Source: Lactuca virosa (lineage: Eukaryota > Streptophyta > Magnoliopsida > Asterales > Asteraceae). From it: a stretch of DNA of 64,000 nucleotides. The position numbers and the translations under genes were made by a program. Positions within the stretch are counted from its first letter, which is position 1, and the number at the start of each line of letters is the position of its first letter. The notes below the pieces were generated by a model. It made no database searches, was not told the origin of the DNA, and saw only the letters and a program-made list of their open reading frames with translations. Location of the stretch: the NCBI GenBank assembly GCA_928212115.1, contig CAKMRJ010005523.1, positions 242,388,110-242,452,109 on the forward strand, given 5' to 3'. Of the stretch, positions 24,522-37,361 are shown piece after piece.

Positions 24522-25137
24522 CTCAACAACCTCAAACTCTTGCATGAGTGAGAAATAACATCAAAGACTCCATTTTTATGGCTCAAGATCCTCATAAACA
24601 TCATAAAGTAACTAACTTGAACTCTGGAGTAGCTTATACTCACAAGATCCAACCCTTGGGACCAAACATGCCAAAACCTTAAGCTAAAGCTAGATCTATG
24701 TAAAAGAATCATAAAGGTTGAGACTTTATACCTCCAGAAGGATGATCAAGATGAACAAAGTCTGGATCTACAAGCTATGGGCTCCAAGCACACATTCCAA
24801 GATCTCCTTCTTCGCTATAACATACAAAAAATCACATAAAAGTTTGAGATTCTCACAAATGAAGCTAAGGTTTTATCGAGGCTGAGAGAGAGGGTGGTGG
24901 CTGATGATAAGAAGGGTTTCCAAAGGGTTAAGGTCTTTAAATAGGGTCCAAGACCCAAAAATTAGGGTTTGCCTTTGCCACAAATATGCCCGGCGTACTC
25001 AATAGACATCGCGACCAAGTTTAATGAGTTACGCCCCTCATAACTCTCAGTTACGCCCATCGTAATGGCCTTTCATGCAAAATAATTAAATATTTAAAAC
25101 TTAAAGAATTTACCTGGGAATCGGGCGTTACAGAAAA

Positions 25138-25996
25138 AGTGAATGAATAATATGGTTATTATCTATTATTAATTGACCCCTTATAATATTTACGATATGA
25201 GTTATAATATGAAAGCATTTAAAAAAGCAGATCACGTTAAAAGGAATATTAGATTGGCCTTGTAAAGGCCAATCTCAAACTCTTTAGACAAAGAAAAGAA
25301 GTCTATAAGGGCTTGGATTATCCTTGGCATTAGCATGAAAAAAGCATGTGATTCTTTAGTTGGAAAACCCTAAAAGCTCCATGTTTAGGGATATGATATT
25401 GTCTTTTCCACTAACTTTTGTGTCTCCACAACCATGATTTTGGAAAGGGGTTTTTAGAGTTTTCATGTTCCAAAATTGTTAGAAGGTAAAAATAAGGTAA
25501 ATGAGAAGATTTAAGTGTGAGGGGATAAAATTCCTAAATTCAAAAACTTAGATTTGGCCTTGATTTGACTTGGCCGGGGTCAAATATGTTAAGAAACTAT
25601 GTGTATAGGATTTAAGGTAGAAAAATCATAATTTATTAGGTTAAATTAAACAAGTTCGATGAGCTTATGAGAAACTTTATTATAAAAGGAGTAAAACGCC
25701 AAGTGTCCAAACATTTGAACATAAACTCCCAAACACTTCTTCCTCTCTAATTGGATTGACTAGAGACTTAGGTGGAGATCAGTTTTGGAAGCAATGAAGA
25801 AGAAAAGGTATCAAAAAGACAACCTAGAGTTTTAATTTTAGCGAGATTGTAATCTTTGAGCTTCAATATGAAGTTGATGCGGAAATGATGGAAGCAACAT
25901 ATTCGAAAATTTTGCAAATTAGGTCGTGTGATTTGGGAGATTTATTTGAAGACTATGAATTTTTGCACTAGTTTTATGTTTTAGAATCATAATGAG
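25138..25996. other. Unassigned intergenic DNA
   Basis: AT-rich, with no supported ORF, RNA gene or element ends. Confidence 0.55.
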
Positions 25997-26825
25997 TAGG
26001 GATGAGTGTTTGAACCGAATACCCGAACTGGAACTGAAACTTGAACCAAATCGAACCGAACCGAATTCGGATCAAATAAGCTATCCGGTTTGGTTCTCAG
26101 GTATATATTTTAGGCTTATTTGGTTCTCGGGTATTTCGGCCTCGGTTACCTGAATAACTGCTTAATCGGTTCTAAAGGAATCAAACCAAATTAGGACCGA
26201 ATAAGCTATTCGGTTTGGTTCTCAGGTATATATTTTAGGCTTATTCATATTTTAGTTTGGGTGTTTAATGTTCAATGTTTCTTATGTACTTATATATGGA
26301 TTTTTGGATGTTTAATGTTTAGTGTTTAATATATGACTTTCATAACTATATTTCAAGATTTGGATGCATATAATTTATAGTTACCTATAACCAATCATGA
26401 TTTTTTTTTTATTTTTTTATTTTTTTTTGTTTATAAATGAATTGATATGAGTTAACATTTAATCATAACAAAATATCATGTTAAAAATATAAAAAATATA
26501 TTATTTTAAAACTTGTGAAACCCAACGACATAAATAATTTAATACATCCGAAAATATATCTTATTACATTTCTAATACCTTAAATAATTACAAAAACAAC
26601 CCCTTAAGTTAAAAAAAAGTATCAAACAATACAGTTTATTCGGTTTCAGTTCTTCAGTCCTTAATCATATTGTAAATGTTATTCGGTTTATTTGGGTAAT
26701 AACCGAACCAAACCGATTAGTACCCGAATCGAACCGGACCCGTATTGGTTCAATCGGTCCGGTTTTCGATTCTTCCAATTAATCTTATTCGGTTTATTTG
26801 TGTCTGGTCCCAAATAACATCCCTA
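25997..26825. mobile_element. hAT-type MITE 1
   Basis: The ends are inverted: TAGGGATG at 25997 and CATCCCTA at 26825. The flanks ataatgag (25989-25996) and atcatgag (26826-26833) are an 8-bp duplication with one mismatch, the hAT signature. The interior has GAACCGAA/TTCGGTTC-rich sub-terminal repeats on both sides and an AT-rich middle, with no transposase. Confidence 0.82.
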
Positions 26826-26833
26826 ATCATGAG

Positions 26834-27416
26834 TCCGTTGAACTTTAAATTTTGTAATCAATGGATCAAGTGTTGTATTATTATGTATTTATTTCAATGT
26901 TTTAGATTATGTTTTGTTCATTTGTAAACTAAGCTAATTCATTCCCGTGCTTCCAAACTTTAAAAATAAAAATAAAAAATAACATGCCACTTCCTTTTTC
27001 CAGCGTTACTTTATGCCATGGGTTATGTTTTTCATGTAAATTAACCCATTTCAATCGAAAGAGAGGTTTCTTAACTCTTGATTTAACCCACCCAAAAGGG
27101 AAGTTTGCACTTGCAATGTGTGCGCCTAACTAACGTAAACAAAAAAAAACTAACGTAAACCCTTAATGGGCTAAACATTGGGCTTAAGAAATCTTATCCG
27201 AAACTAGACCTTATCCCTAAATCATGAGTACTTGCATTGTTTGTTTGATGGTGACATTTTAATTGGGTTGGTGGAGATTTTAATTTCTAAGCCACCGTGA
27301 CGTCAAGTGTTTGGTATTATAGATAAATTATTCTACATTAATTTCGGAGTTAAAAAGTCTTTAATAATTCATAGCATATTTAATTAGTATATTTGCCTTT
27401 AACCCATCCGTTTATC
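26834..27416. other. Unassigned intergenic DNA
   Basis: AT-rich sequence with a small ACTAACGTAAAC duplication (about 27130-27165). No gene was seen. Confidence 0.5.
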
Positions 27417-27900
27417 CAGGGATGTCAAAAACTCCATGGATCCCGGGACCCCGTTTCTTAATGAGAGTACTTTTATAATGTTTTTGTGTTTGGGGACATG
27501 ATTTACCTTCGTTTAGTTTCGGGGGCGGGAGCGGGGAGTTCCGTCCCAAATATTCCGTGGGTTACCGGAATAATTACCCTATTTTTAACTATTTTATTTA
27601 AAAAAAATATATTAAACTTAACGTAGTCATTTTGTAATATATATTGTATTTGAATAATTAATGTAATATGTAAAGCTAAACGAAATAAACGAATTAAATT
27701 ACGGTAAATAAAGTTAAATGGGGGATTTAAGGGCAAACAGAGTTAATGAGGGATTTAGGGGAAACAGAGGCGGGATTAGGGATGGTCTTCAAACTCAGGG
27801 GCAGGGAATAGGGGAATTCGGGGTCGGGGGAGATAGACGAATTCGGGAGCGGGGTTGGGGGCGTCTATTTCCGTCCTCTTTGATCTCGTTGACATCCTAC
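27417..27900. mobile_element. Probable hAT-like MITE, ends unproven
   Basis: The left end CAGGGATGTCAA and the right end TTGACATCCTAC are imperfect inverted repeats. G-rich sub-terminal regions (GGAGCGGGGAG, GGGAGCGGGGTTGGGGG) flank an AT-rich core. No matching target duplication was found, so the borders may be off or one end may be damaged. Frames through the G-rich part are not genes. Confidence 0.4.
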
Positions 27901-28972
27901 ATGCACCTAATAGTCAGGTGGAACTCGTTTAAACTTCATAAATAAAAAGCTAGACATTAGGATCATATTTGTTTCTATATTGACTCAAGCTTTCCTTTGG
28001 GTGGTAAATAATAACAGTTTTAATAATATATGGTTATAATAATATACTGTACGTTGGAATACATAAATTATGGGCAAACATGATGCGGTTTTGTGCAGTT
28101 ATTCGTTAAAACCGAACTGCAAACCGCGAATGTAGTTATTCCAACCACGAAATCGAATTCTGCGGTTATTTTTGCGGTACATTTTTCAGTTTTTTGTGCG
28201 GTTGTGGTTCAGTTTTTTAACCACGTAGTTTTGGTGTAGTTTTTTGTGCGACTTTAAACTACTATCGGGTTTTTAATGCCTAAAAATCAGTATTGTAAAA
28301 CTCGACTCAACGAGTTACTTAGACTCATCCTACATCCGAGACAAGTTTTACCTATTAAGCCAAAGAAAAACTCGAAAATCATTTAAAGTAGGTCAAAAAC
28401 AGTTAACTAAAGGAAAATTAGTCAAACTCAGTCCAAAATCAGATGACTCCGTCATTAAAATGGTTTGGTTGATAAAACTTGGTACGATGAAACCAATTGG
28501 TTTAATGTACACCACTAGTTGAATCATTTTATAGAGTTTATTTCCCATTCTTTTTAATTCATGAGAGATAAACTAAAACAAAAAAAAATGTTTTCCTTTA
28601 TTCATTTACATACAACACACAAAATTACTTTATTTTATTTCCACTAAATTAGTATAATTTATTGATCAATACTTTTCTTTAAATAATGTCATACGTAACT
28701 TATTTATTACTCTGGGTTTAATTATCTATAAACATACCATATTTTTTTTTTCGAAAAACACATACTAGGTATATAATACGCGATACAATTATACATGTGA
28801 CAAAAATAATCAACTATACAAAGGGTGTTAACTGTCTAGTAATATGTCACTATTCCTAATCATACATGATTGTTTATCTTCATAAAACATCCATTAATTT
28901 TTAATGGAGAATGAATTATCATTTTTATTTCCATTTGTTCTAATATCATTGAACACGAGACATGAATTTAAT
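27901..28972. other. Unassigned intergenic DNA with a GCGGTT-rich patch
   Basis: Around 28075-28260 there are many TGCGGTT and AACCGCA words in both orientations, resembling the sub-terminal part of a hAT element, but no clear ends were found. The remainder is AT-rich. Confidence 0.4.
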
Positions 28973-29770
28973 TAGGGATGATCATCTGAACCGGTGGACC
29001 AGATCGATTCGTACTTGGACCGACACAAGATTGGGATCAGTTTTATACTATTCGGCTGGTTCTCGTTACATGAAATCACACTCAACAAGTTCTGATTTTT
29101 TAATCGGTTCAGTACACCAATTCCTCCTTTGGATCGGTTTGGATCGATTCCTAGTTTTATGTTATGTGAACTTTTTAAAAATTGCATAATTCATTCTTTT
29201 GAAGTTAGACTGACATGAAATCATTTTTAGAGTTTGTAATTCAATCTAGACTATAATTTCAACATATTTGGTTCCATATTTAATGAGTTACAGTCCTTCA
29301 AAGTCGGGATATTAAAGCTGAAGTTTTTTTCCAACTTTTATGTGTAATCTTCTAAAAGTTGCAGAACTAATTCGTTTGAAGTCGGATTGACATGTGATCT
29401 TTTCCAGCATATAGTTTAGAGTTTATGCTTTATTTTAGGCTATAAATTCGTCGTTTTAGTTGCATATTCAATGAGTTAAAATCGCCCAAAGTCGGGATAT
29501 CAAAATAATTTTTTTTCCAACTTTTATGTTTTCCCCGTACGCCTTTGTTGTAAGTCTCGTAACACGCTTCCATAAAAAATCAACGTTAACATAAAAAAAC
29601 CAACTTTCACTATTGTTTCAACGACTTGTACCATACACAACGAATGTTGTACCGCTCCAAGAACCGGAAAACTGGCATCGAAACCGGTATGTCTCAATAA
29701 GTCCGGTCCACGGTCCACACAATCCTCTCAAAGCGGTCCGGTTCCAAGCCGATCCAAATGGTCACCCCTA
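28973..29770. mobile_element. hAT-type MITE 2
   Basis: The left end is TAGGGATGATCATCTG and the right end CCAAATGGTCACCCCTA, imperfect inverted repeats. It is flanked by a perfect 8-bp duplication, aatttaat (28965-28972 and 29771-29778). CCGGT-rich sub-terminal repeats lie on both sides. The interior is non-coding with duplicated TTCGTTTGAAGT-like and CAAAGTCGGGATATC phrases. Confidence 0.88.
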
Positions 29771-29778
29771 AATTTAAT

Positions 29779-31179
29779 CATTCTCATATAGGTTCAAGTT
29801 TCTCAATCTTAGATATGATAACAGACTTGATTAATTATCAATATTGTCTGGATACAACTATACACTTGATCTTTCCGATTCTACCAAGAGACCCAGTCGA
29901 AACTCGATTCTACCAAGAGACCCAATCGATTCTACCTAGATGCCATATTTTGTATGTAGTTTTATGCACGACCCCTACTGTTCACATCCATACATGTAAC
30001 ATGTCTAAGCTGAGATGTAGTCTTCGAGAGAAATGTGAACTTGCCCAAATGTCAAGTCCACTAGCCCGATCCGGTTGTTGGGTCCATGTCTAACTATTTT
30101 GGATAAGATCCACAATGGGTTTACCTATTAACGGAGTTATGCAAATTTTCTTTCGACAATGTCGATTATGGAAAATTATCTAAAGAACTTGTAACCTCTA
30201 GAAAATGAAAAAAAAAAAAAAAAAAAAACACGACAAAAGAACTTAAAAAGGCGAAAACAAATTGAAAATATCAAACGCCAATTTCGGGGGATTGAGATAT
30301 CCAAAAGAAGGACAGAGCAACCGCGTTTATCTTGTCCGTGTGAATGAAAGGTTGGATGATACTAACAATTAACAAACAGTCATATATATTCTACTTCACA
30401 ATTTAATAATCCTCAACATGTTTTTACTTACATAATACATCTTTCCTCATTCATTCCCTTGAACTAATCAAAACACATAAAATAAGAAATGGTTAGACTA
30501 ATTCAGCACCTCTGCCTCGCTTCGCCTTCTCCTCCATAGCTATTAGGTAAGTATTCCTTTGTTTTCTTCGTATCAAGATCTCTCAACCTTTTTTCCATTT
30601 CAACTATTTTAGATGCTTTGACCATTTCCCTTGGTTTCAACATTTCTTTGTTTTCTGCATAGACTTTCGATTACTCTCTCATCCTTTCTAGGTCTTCTAT
30701 TCTTTTCTATCTATGCATACAAAATGCTTGTAGTTGTTTATTTCCTGATGTGATTAATCGGTATTTGATGTATAATTTACTTTATACAACTCGAATCAAA
30801 TCTGTATAGTTTTTAAATCGTGGTTCAGTTTAATTTACTTCTGCTTTATGGCAATTTGAGTTGAGATTCGTGATCTTGTTTTGATAATCTTGAAGTCAAT
30901 CGAAGTGGATTTGACTTTATGTTTTTGGGTTTTTGATAAAGTTTAGATCTTTGTTCTGAATCTTTATATTAAAGGTGAAAAGGGGGTATCTTGGGAGGTG
31001 ATATGATAGTATGATACCATGTTCTTGTTTTGACAATCTTGCAGTCAATTGAAGTGGGTTTGACTTTATTTTTCTAGGTTATCTTGACGATGAAGTTCAG
31101 ATCTTTCTTTCTCTGAGCGAAAAATCAAATCTTTATGTTAAAATCCTTCAAGGGTTTCTTGACAATTGATCAAAGCTAA
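29779..31179 (+). promoter_or_regulatory. CDPK upstream region and probable 5' leader intron
   Basis: It holds a 30-bp direct repeat (TCTACCAAGAGACCCA, about 29879-29925) and a poly-A run near 30208-30230. A candidate leader exon ends TATTAG/GTAAGT at 30546. Candidate acceptors lie before the ATG, for example TTGCAG at 31044. Leader introns are common in plant CDPK genes, but transcript evidence is needed to fix these sites. Confidence 0.4.
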
Positions 31180-34100
31180 ATGGGTAACACTTGTGTTGGG
31201 CCAAATATTTCAAAAAATGGATTCATCCAATCCGTTTCAGCTGCAATGTGGAGAACCCCAGCTGATTCCACCCCACCTACCCCAAATGGAGAACAATCAA
31301 ATCACAGCAGACAATCAGAATCACCATTACCTGTTCAAAACAAGCCACCAGAACAAATCACAATTCCAAAACCAGACAAAAAACAACAAGAAGAAGAAGA
31401 ACAACAACAACCAGTAAAACCCAAAAAAGCCCCTCAAATGAAAAGGGTATCAAGTGCTGGCCTTAGAACCGATTCAGTCTTACAAAGAAAAACCGGGAGT
31501 TTAAAGGAGTTCTTCACATTGGGGAAGAAATTAGGACAAGGGCAATTTGGTACAACTTTTCTTTGTATAGAAAAAGCAACAGGTGAACATTATGCGTGCA
31601 AATCGATTGCAAAAAGGAAGCTATTGACAGATGAAGATGTGGAGGATGTGAGAAGGGAGATTCAGATAATGCATCATTTAGCAGGGCATCCGAATGTTAT
31701 AGCCATTAAAGGAGCTTATGAAGATGCTGTTGCAGTTCATGTTGTTATGGAATTGTGTGCAGGAGGTGAGCTTTTTGATAGGATTATTCAAAGAGGACAT
31801 TACACTGAAAAAAAAGCAGCTGAGCTTACAAGAACGATTGTTGGGGTTGTGGAGACTTGTCATTCTTTAGGGGTTATGCATCGCGATTTAAAGCCTGAAA
31901 ATTTCTTGCTTGTTGATAAGAAAGAAGATTCACTTCTCAAAACTATTGATTTTGGATTATCGGTTTTCTTCAAACCAGGTATACTTTGTGTTATTCTTGT
32001 TGGAGTTTATTGATTTTTCGGTTTTCTTTATAATTTGTTCATACCTGATTAATGCTTATTGTACCAAATTGGTTAAAGAATGGTTAACAAGTGAAACATA
32101 TATGGATGCATATATTTGTAAAAAGATTGAAACTTTGAGTTAAGGTTATTGTTTTTGTAGGTGAATCATTTAATGATGTGGTTGGAAGCCCATACTATGT
32201 TGCACCAGAAGTCTTGAGAAAACGTTATGGTCCTGAAGCAGACGTTTGGAGTGCTGGGGTTATTGTTTATATCCTATTAAGTGGTGTACCTCCATTTTGG
32301 GCTGGTGAGTACCTAATCCTGTGAAATTACTTATATACCCCTCGTTTTTATACCCCAAAGTAAATGCAAACAATTTGTTTCTGATTTTATTTTGTGTAAA
32401 GTTATAATCCAAGATTCCTTCTTTTCCTATTAGTGATTACTGATTATACAAAATGTTGATAGTCAAATGCTTCTTTATTGCATATCTTTTTGATTATACT
32501 CTCTCCATACCATGAAGATTACTACTTTTGATTCTAGTTTTAGGACTGTTGATCAAATGTCTAAAATACCCTCCATCCGATGAAAGTTACAACTTTTGAC
32601 TCTAGTTATAACTTAGTCCAACTTTTTCACTATTGATCAAATGTCTAAAATACCTTTCAAGAACGACTCTACCTCGATTCCTCACTTAATTGATGTTTTT
32701 GATTATTGATTAAATGTCTAAAATACCCTTCAAGAAAGACTCTACTCCTCATGTAATTAAAGTTTTTGATTATTGATTAAATGTCTAAATTTCCCTTAAA
32801 GAACGACTCTAACTTGACTCCTCACTTAATTGAAGTTTTTTGACTATTGATCAAATGTCTAAAATACCCATTAAGAATGACTCTGACTCTTCTCCTAACT
32901 TAATTGAAGTATTTGATTATTGATTAAATGTCTCAAGAACGACAAAGGAGAATACATGTGACCAACATCACCGCCATCGATAATTTGTAATAACAGCAAG
33001 GACAATTAGTTAACTTAAACTATAAAAATTAGGCAAAATCGGAAACTTTGCAATGAAATGAAAATTGTTGTAATTTGTAATAGACGTAGGGAGTATCTTT
33101 ATTAGCTATTCGTGATATGAATCGTATAACTATTGTTGTTTATTGTAGCCTATTTTAAAAGAAAGTTTTCTTATTTGGTAATTAATGGGTATATTATATA
33201 TAGAAACGGAGCAAGGAATATTTGAACAAGTCCTGCAAGGCGATCTTGATTTCTCTTCGGATCCATGGCCAAATATTTCTGAAGATGCAAAAGATCTTGT
33301 AAGGAGAATGCTTATTCGAGACCCAAAAAGACGATTAACCGCACATGAAGTTTTATGTAAGTCTTCTACTTCCATGCTTTAACAACCAGATTGTTGACCT
33401 AAAAATGGGTCGATTTTGGTTATATTTTATCTCCAATGGGTAAAATATAAAAAATTAGCTAAAAACTTAACTGGTAGTTATTGATTTGGTTGTTTTAATT
33501 TCAACGTATTTATATTCTTTTCTTCTGTTTAAAATGTTGACCATTTTACAGGCCATCCTTGGGTTCAAGTTGATGGTGTGGCTCCTGACAAGCCTCTTGA
33601 CTCAGCAGTTCTAAGTCGAATGAAGCAATTTTCAGCCATGAACAAGCTTAAGAAAATGGCTCTTAGGGTAAGTTTGACTTATGTACTTTAACTACTCTAC
33701 TCCCTTTTGTTTCAAACAAAAACAAGTATAATTTGACTTTTGACTTTTGACTTTTGAATTTGGTTTTCATTTTTCAGGTTATAGCTGAGAGTATGTCTGA
33801 AGAAGAAATAGCAGGGCTAAAACAAATGTTTCAGATGATTGATACAGACAACAGTGGTCAAATTACTTTTGATGAACTTAAGGCTGGATTAAAAAGAGTT
33901 GGTGCTAACCTTAAGGAATCAGAAATCTATGATCTTATGCAAGCAGTAAGCCCTACTTTTTTCAGATTCTTTTATAATTCGTTACATTTTTTTTTTTAAT
34001 ACAATGCATAATGTCTGAACACAGGCGGATGTTGATAATAGTGGAACAATTGATTATGGGGAATTTGTAGCTGCAACTCTGCATCTGAATAAAATTGAGA

Positions 34101-34574
34101 GAGAAGATCATTTGTTTGCTGCTTTTTCATATTTTGATAAAGATGGAAGTGGTTATATTACTGCTGATGAGCTTCAACATGCATGTGATGAGTTTGGTAT
34201 AGATGCTAGACTTGAAGAGTTGATTCAAGATGTTGATCAAGACAATGTAAGTTTTTAATTTCTTTATTTATGGAGTTGCTAAAATTTTGCATAGATGTGA
34301 GCTTTAGAGCAATTGGTAACGTTATTTTTTTTCACAAACAATGTAAAAAGAAAAAAGCAAGACATGAATAGAATAGCCCTAGTTACAAAACACGAAATTG
34401 ATTTTAAGTTTTAAGAGTGTTTGTGTTTTTGGTTTTATTTTATTTATAAAACAGGATGGACGCATAGATTACAATGAATTTGTGGCCATGATGCAAGGAC
34501 ACACTGGGGGCGCACCAAAGAAGAGCCTAGACAATAGTTTCAGTATCAAGTTCAGAGAAGCATTTAAGCTTTGA
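31180..34574 (+). CDS. CPK1-like: Calcium-dependent protein kinase, CPK1/CPK2-like
   Basis: Exons: 31180-31978, 32161-32304, 33204-33356, 33552-33667, 33778-33945, 34025-34246, 34455-34574 (573 aa), all GT/AG and in frame. The start MGNTCVG is a textbook N-myristoylation site with a palmitoylatable Cys, implying membrane attachment. A variable, Gln/Glu-rich N-terminus reaches about residue 108. In the kinase domain: GQGQFG at 119-124, ATP lysine K141, HRDLKPEN at 234-241, DFG at 257-259, APE at 281-283. The autoinhibitory junction (LSRMKQFSAMNKLKKMALR) precedes four EF hands with canonical loops at about 426-437, 462-473, 498-509 and 531-542. The family phosphorylates Ser/Thr targets in calcium, stress and immune signalling. 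All catalytic and calcium-binding residues seen are intact. Subgroup I is clear; the orthologue number is an inference. Confidence 0.95.
32499..33093. mobile_element. Stowaway-like MITE in CDPK intron 2
   Basis: The left end CTCTCTCCATACCATGAAG and the right end (reverse complement CTCCCTACGTCTATTAC) are imperfect inverted repeats of the CTCCCTCCGT class. They are flanked by TA on each side (32497-32498, 33094-33095). That is the Tc1/mariner Stowaway pattern. The interior is a tandem array, so it is longer than a usual Stowaway. Confidence 0.65.
32549..32945 (+). repeat. Six-unit tandem array inside the intronic MITE
   Basis: Units begin TTGAT(C/T)AAATGTCTAAA at about 32549, 32633, 32706, 32773, 32847 and 32920. 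The period is 67-84 bp. Each contains a variable AAGAACGACTCT and CTTAATTGAAGTTTTT. Confidence 0.8.
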
Positions 34575-36213
34575 ATATATCAACTTTTTTCTTGTTATTA
34601 TTATTTTTTTTGTTCTTTTCCATTATAGGACTTTACTTTCATTAAATTTGTATTTTGGTTTTGAGTTTGAATTTGTTGTGAAAACTGTAATTCAGCTCTG
34701 ATTTGGATCTTGCTACAACCGAATGTTATCAAGTTCTTTGTGGATATTAACTTATGGGTTTCTTGTAACCCTTTGTTTTAAGAGGATACGATGGTTCTTG
34801 CAAAATACAGAAAGAAGCGTCATATTGCTAGAATATGTGCTTTTATTCAACAGAATAAATTAAAGAAATGGTCCTTATGCTCTCCATATTCCTGCAAGTT
34901 AGTCCAAGAGATTAAGCACTTTTTAGTCCATATTTCCTAATTTTGTTACACATTCGGTCTTAGTCTTAGTCGGGCAGACATGAGAATTCTTAGCGAGGGG
35001 CAAACTCAAGATACAAAACACATCATATATAATTGAAAACTTTTTTTTTACCTTATCAACAATCGCTTGCTTCAAAATCACAACTAACAATCAATATATT
35101 ATATTTTTATGAAAATAATCAAGAAAACCCCAAATTTAACTAATCCTAGAACTTCTAAAACAAATATAAATACTAAACATTCGATCATATATAGTAAACT
35201 AATTAAAGACTTATGAACCCACGGTAAATCAATTAACAAACATAAATTTATTATGTGTTATAATATGTAGATTAAGTTAGATAAAATCTATATCGATATA
35301 ACAAATATCTGTAATAATATATAATCAAAATCTTAATTTTATCCTAGAAGATGAGAGAGCGGGTAAGTTTTCTTCCCTCTCTCCTAACTTATCTTTTTTC
35401 TACTTAACATTCTAAAAAAAGCGACGATGTTTTTTATGATCTCAATCTAAGAACACGTCAATGAAATGGAGATGGATACTAGCGACAAAAAGATAGAACA
35501 TCATCGAGTTGGAGAACTTTAAACATATTAAGGGCATAAACGATGCGACGGTGGAAGAGAGACGTTATGTTTTTTTGGCTGTAATTTTGGTCTTGGGTTG
35601 TCCTTTGATTTTTTACTTTCTATGACTCGTGAGTTATTATGTATTGTGAATCCATTTATGAATCCATCATTTTCATATTATGAATCTAAATTTACATTTT
35701 GAATCCAAATCCAGTTTAGTCCATATTTTGGATCCATTTTATAAAAGCAAGAAAAAGAAAATAAATAAAGAGGAAATTATTTTGTTATTTATTGAGCATC
35801 AATAAATAATTAAAATTTATTTTGGTTAATTTATTATTTATTATTATGTTAATAAATAGGTAGAAATCAATGTAATTTTTTATAATTAATTAGGTGGAAT
35901 TAATTATGCCTAAAAGAGTTATATTAATTATTTAGAATAATTAATGAGTAATTCTAAAATGATAATTACATGAGAATATAATAATATTATTTTTCGATTT
36001 TATTTAGGAAATGATAATATTCCACCACCTATATAAAGGGAAGAGCCTTAAGAGTTGAGACATGCTAAAACCCTAAAATTGGGCCATTAAGAGCCGTACT
36101 CCTTCCTTTCTGTTATGATCGATGATCCAAAGAAACCTATAATTTCTTTTGGTCTAAATACTCATGCTCCACAGCTGAGGTTCTTGCTTGCTTGGCCAAT
36201 CAAGGGGTGCAAT
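34575..36213 (+). other. CDPK 3' region and left part of LTR J
   Basis: The first few hundred bases are probably CDPK 3' UTR (AATAAA-type signal in CAGAATAAATTAAAG near 34853). Then AT-rich intergenic DNA follows. From somewhere near 35.6 kb the sequence looks like an LTR (J): AT-rich U3, a TATA-like CTATATAAAGGG at 36029-36040, and a leader that is cut by element D at 36213 and resumes at 63325. Confidence 0.45.
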
Positions 36214-37099
36214 TGTAACGCCCAATATTTCATACCAAGTACACCCTAAAAATTTCATTTATCATTTAAAAGTTTACAACAATTTTGGTGTACATTAGCA
36301 CTCTGGAATACAAGTAGTTATCACAAGGATCGTACTGGCCTTAAGTATAGGATCGAGTCGGGCGTCACAATAATATACCTGCAAAATAATCATCATAACA
36401 ACATAAGCCTCACGGCTTAGTGAATAACAACTACTAAAACATAATTAGATAAATAATATAAATCACATTATAACTTATTTCTCACTTATTTAATAATTAA
36501 TTTATATAGTTAGTGGTATTATCACAACCAACATCTCAGTGATAATCTATTTTTCATTCATAATCTATCCCTCAATCAACAATCTATCTCCCAGTTATTA
36601 ATCTATTTCTCAATCGTGATCAATCTCTCAATCAATGATCTCTCTCTCTCTCTCTCTCTCTCTCCATCTCTCTCATGATCCATCTCTCATTCATAATTAA
36701 TCTATCAATATCTCTCACTATCATAATATATCATTCTCAATATTAATAAATCTCTCTATTAAGATCTTTCAATTCTCTTTCAATAGGAATTAATCTCTCT
36801 ATCCTAATCTATCACTTGTTCATGACAAATCCATCAATCATGATCTATCTCTTAATTATATTTAATCTATCAATTATAATGTATTTCTCAATAATGTTCA
36901 AACTCATAGTAATGAATAACTTCTCAACAAAATCAATTTATTTAAATCTCTGTACAATTCATATATCGCATATCACAAATATCATAAATATCACATATAT
37001 CACAAATCTAATATAAACAATTACCCATAAATAATCTATCTTATAAAGCAATATATCTCACAATTATAATCTATCTCATCAATCAAAATCAATCTCTCA
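36214..37099 (-). repeat. Left LTR of D, outer segment
   Basis: It matches 61347 to about 62204 of the right LTR closely, including a TGTAACGCCCA start and long ATCTATC/TCTCAAT-rich stretches. It holds a (CT)n microsatellite (about 36638-36665) absent from the right LTR. Homology stops at CTCTCA (37099), where B begins. Confidence 0.85.
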
Positions 37100-37104
37100 A
37101 AACA

Positions 37105-37307
37105 CCTCACGAGATGTGGACATGGAAGGTTCCATCGTTAGCACATATCAAGGTTTGGGGTTGTGAAGCTTTCGTTAGACGAGAGACTCACGAAAAGCTT
37201 GAACCTCGAAGTGAGAGATGTATTTTCATCGGCTATCCACAGAAGTCCTTTGGATATTTGTTCTACAGACCTAGTGAGAACATGGTATTTGTAGCACGAA
37301 GGGGAGT

Positions 37308-37361
<54 letters not shown>

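Larger units (their letters stand above)
11506..25132 (-). mobile_element. Solo LTR H (minus strand), interrupted by S and G1
   Basis: Ends are TGTAACATTC (11506) and GGGCGTTACA (25132). They are flanked by a perfect 5-bp TSD, gaaaa, at 11501-11505 and 25133-25137. Its own sequence is 11506-12488, 14269-14325 and 24527-25132, about 1.65 kb once insertions and their TSDs are removed. On the minus strand a TATA-like site (CTATTTAAAG, about 24934-24944) follows two TTACG...GGGCGTAA inverted motifs (about 25020-25070). More GTAC-type motifs lie near 12270-12380. No internal region or partner LTR is present, so it is a solo LTR, probably Ty3/gypsy by similarity of plan to S. Confidence 0.85.

Noticed and set aside
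27718..27945. Gly/Arg-rich frame
   Set aside because: It is the G-rich sub-terminal region of a probable MITE, with no gene features.
32549..32945. CRISPR-like array
   Set aside because: Plant intron; units are degenerate along their full length with no repeat/spacer alternation.
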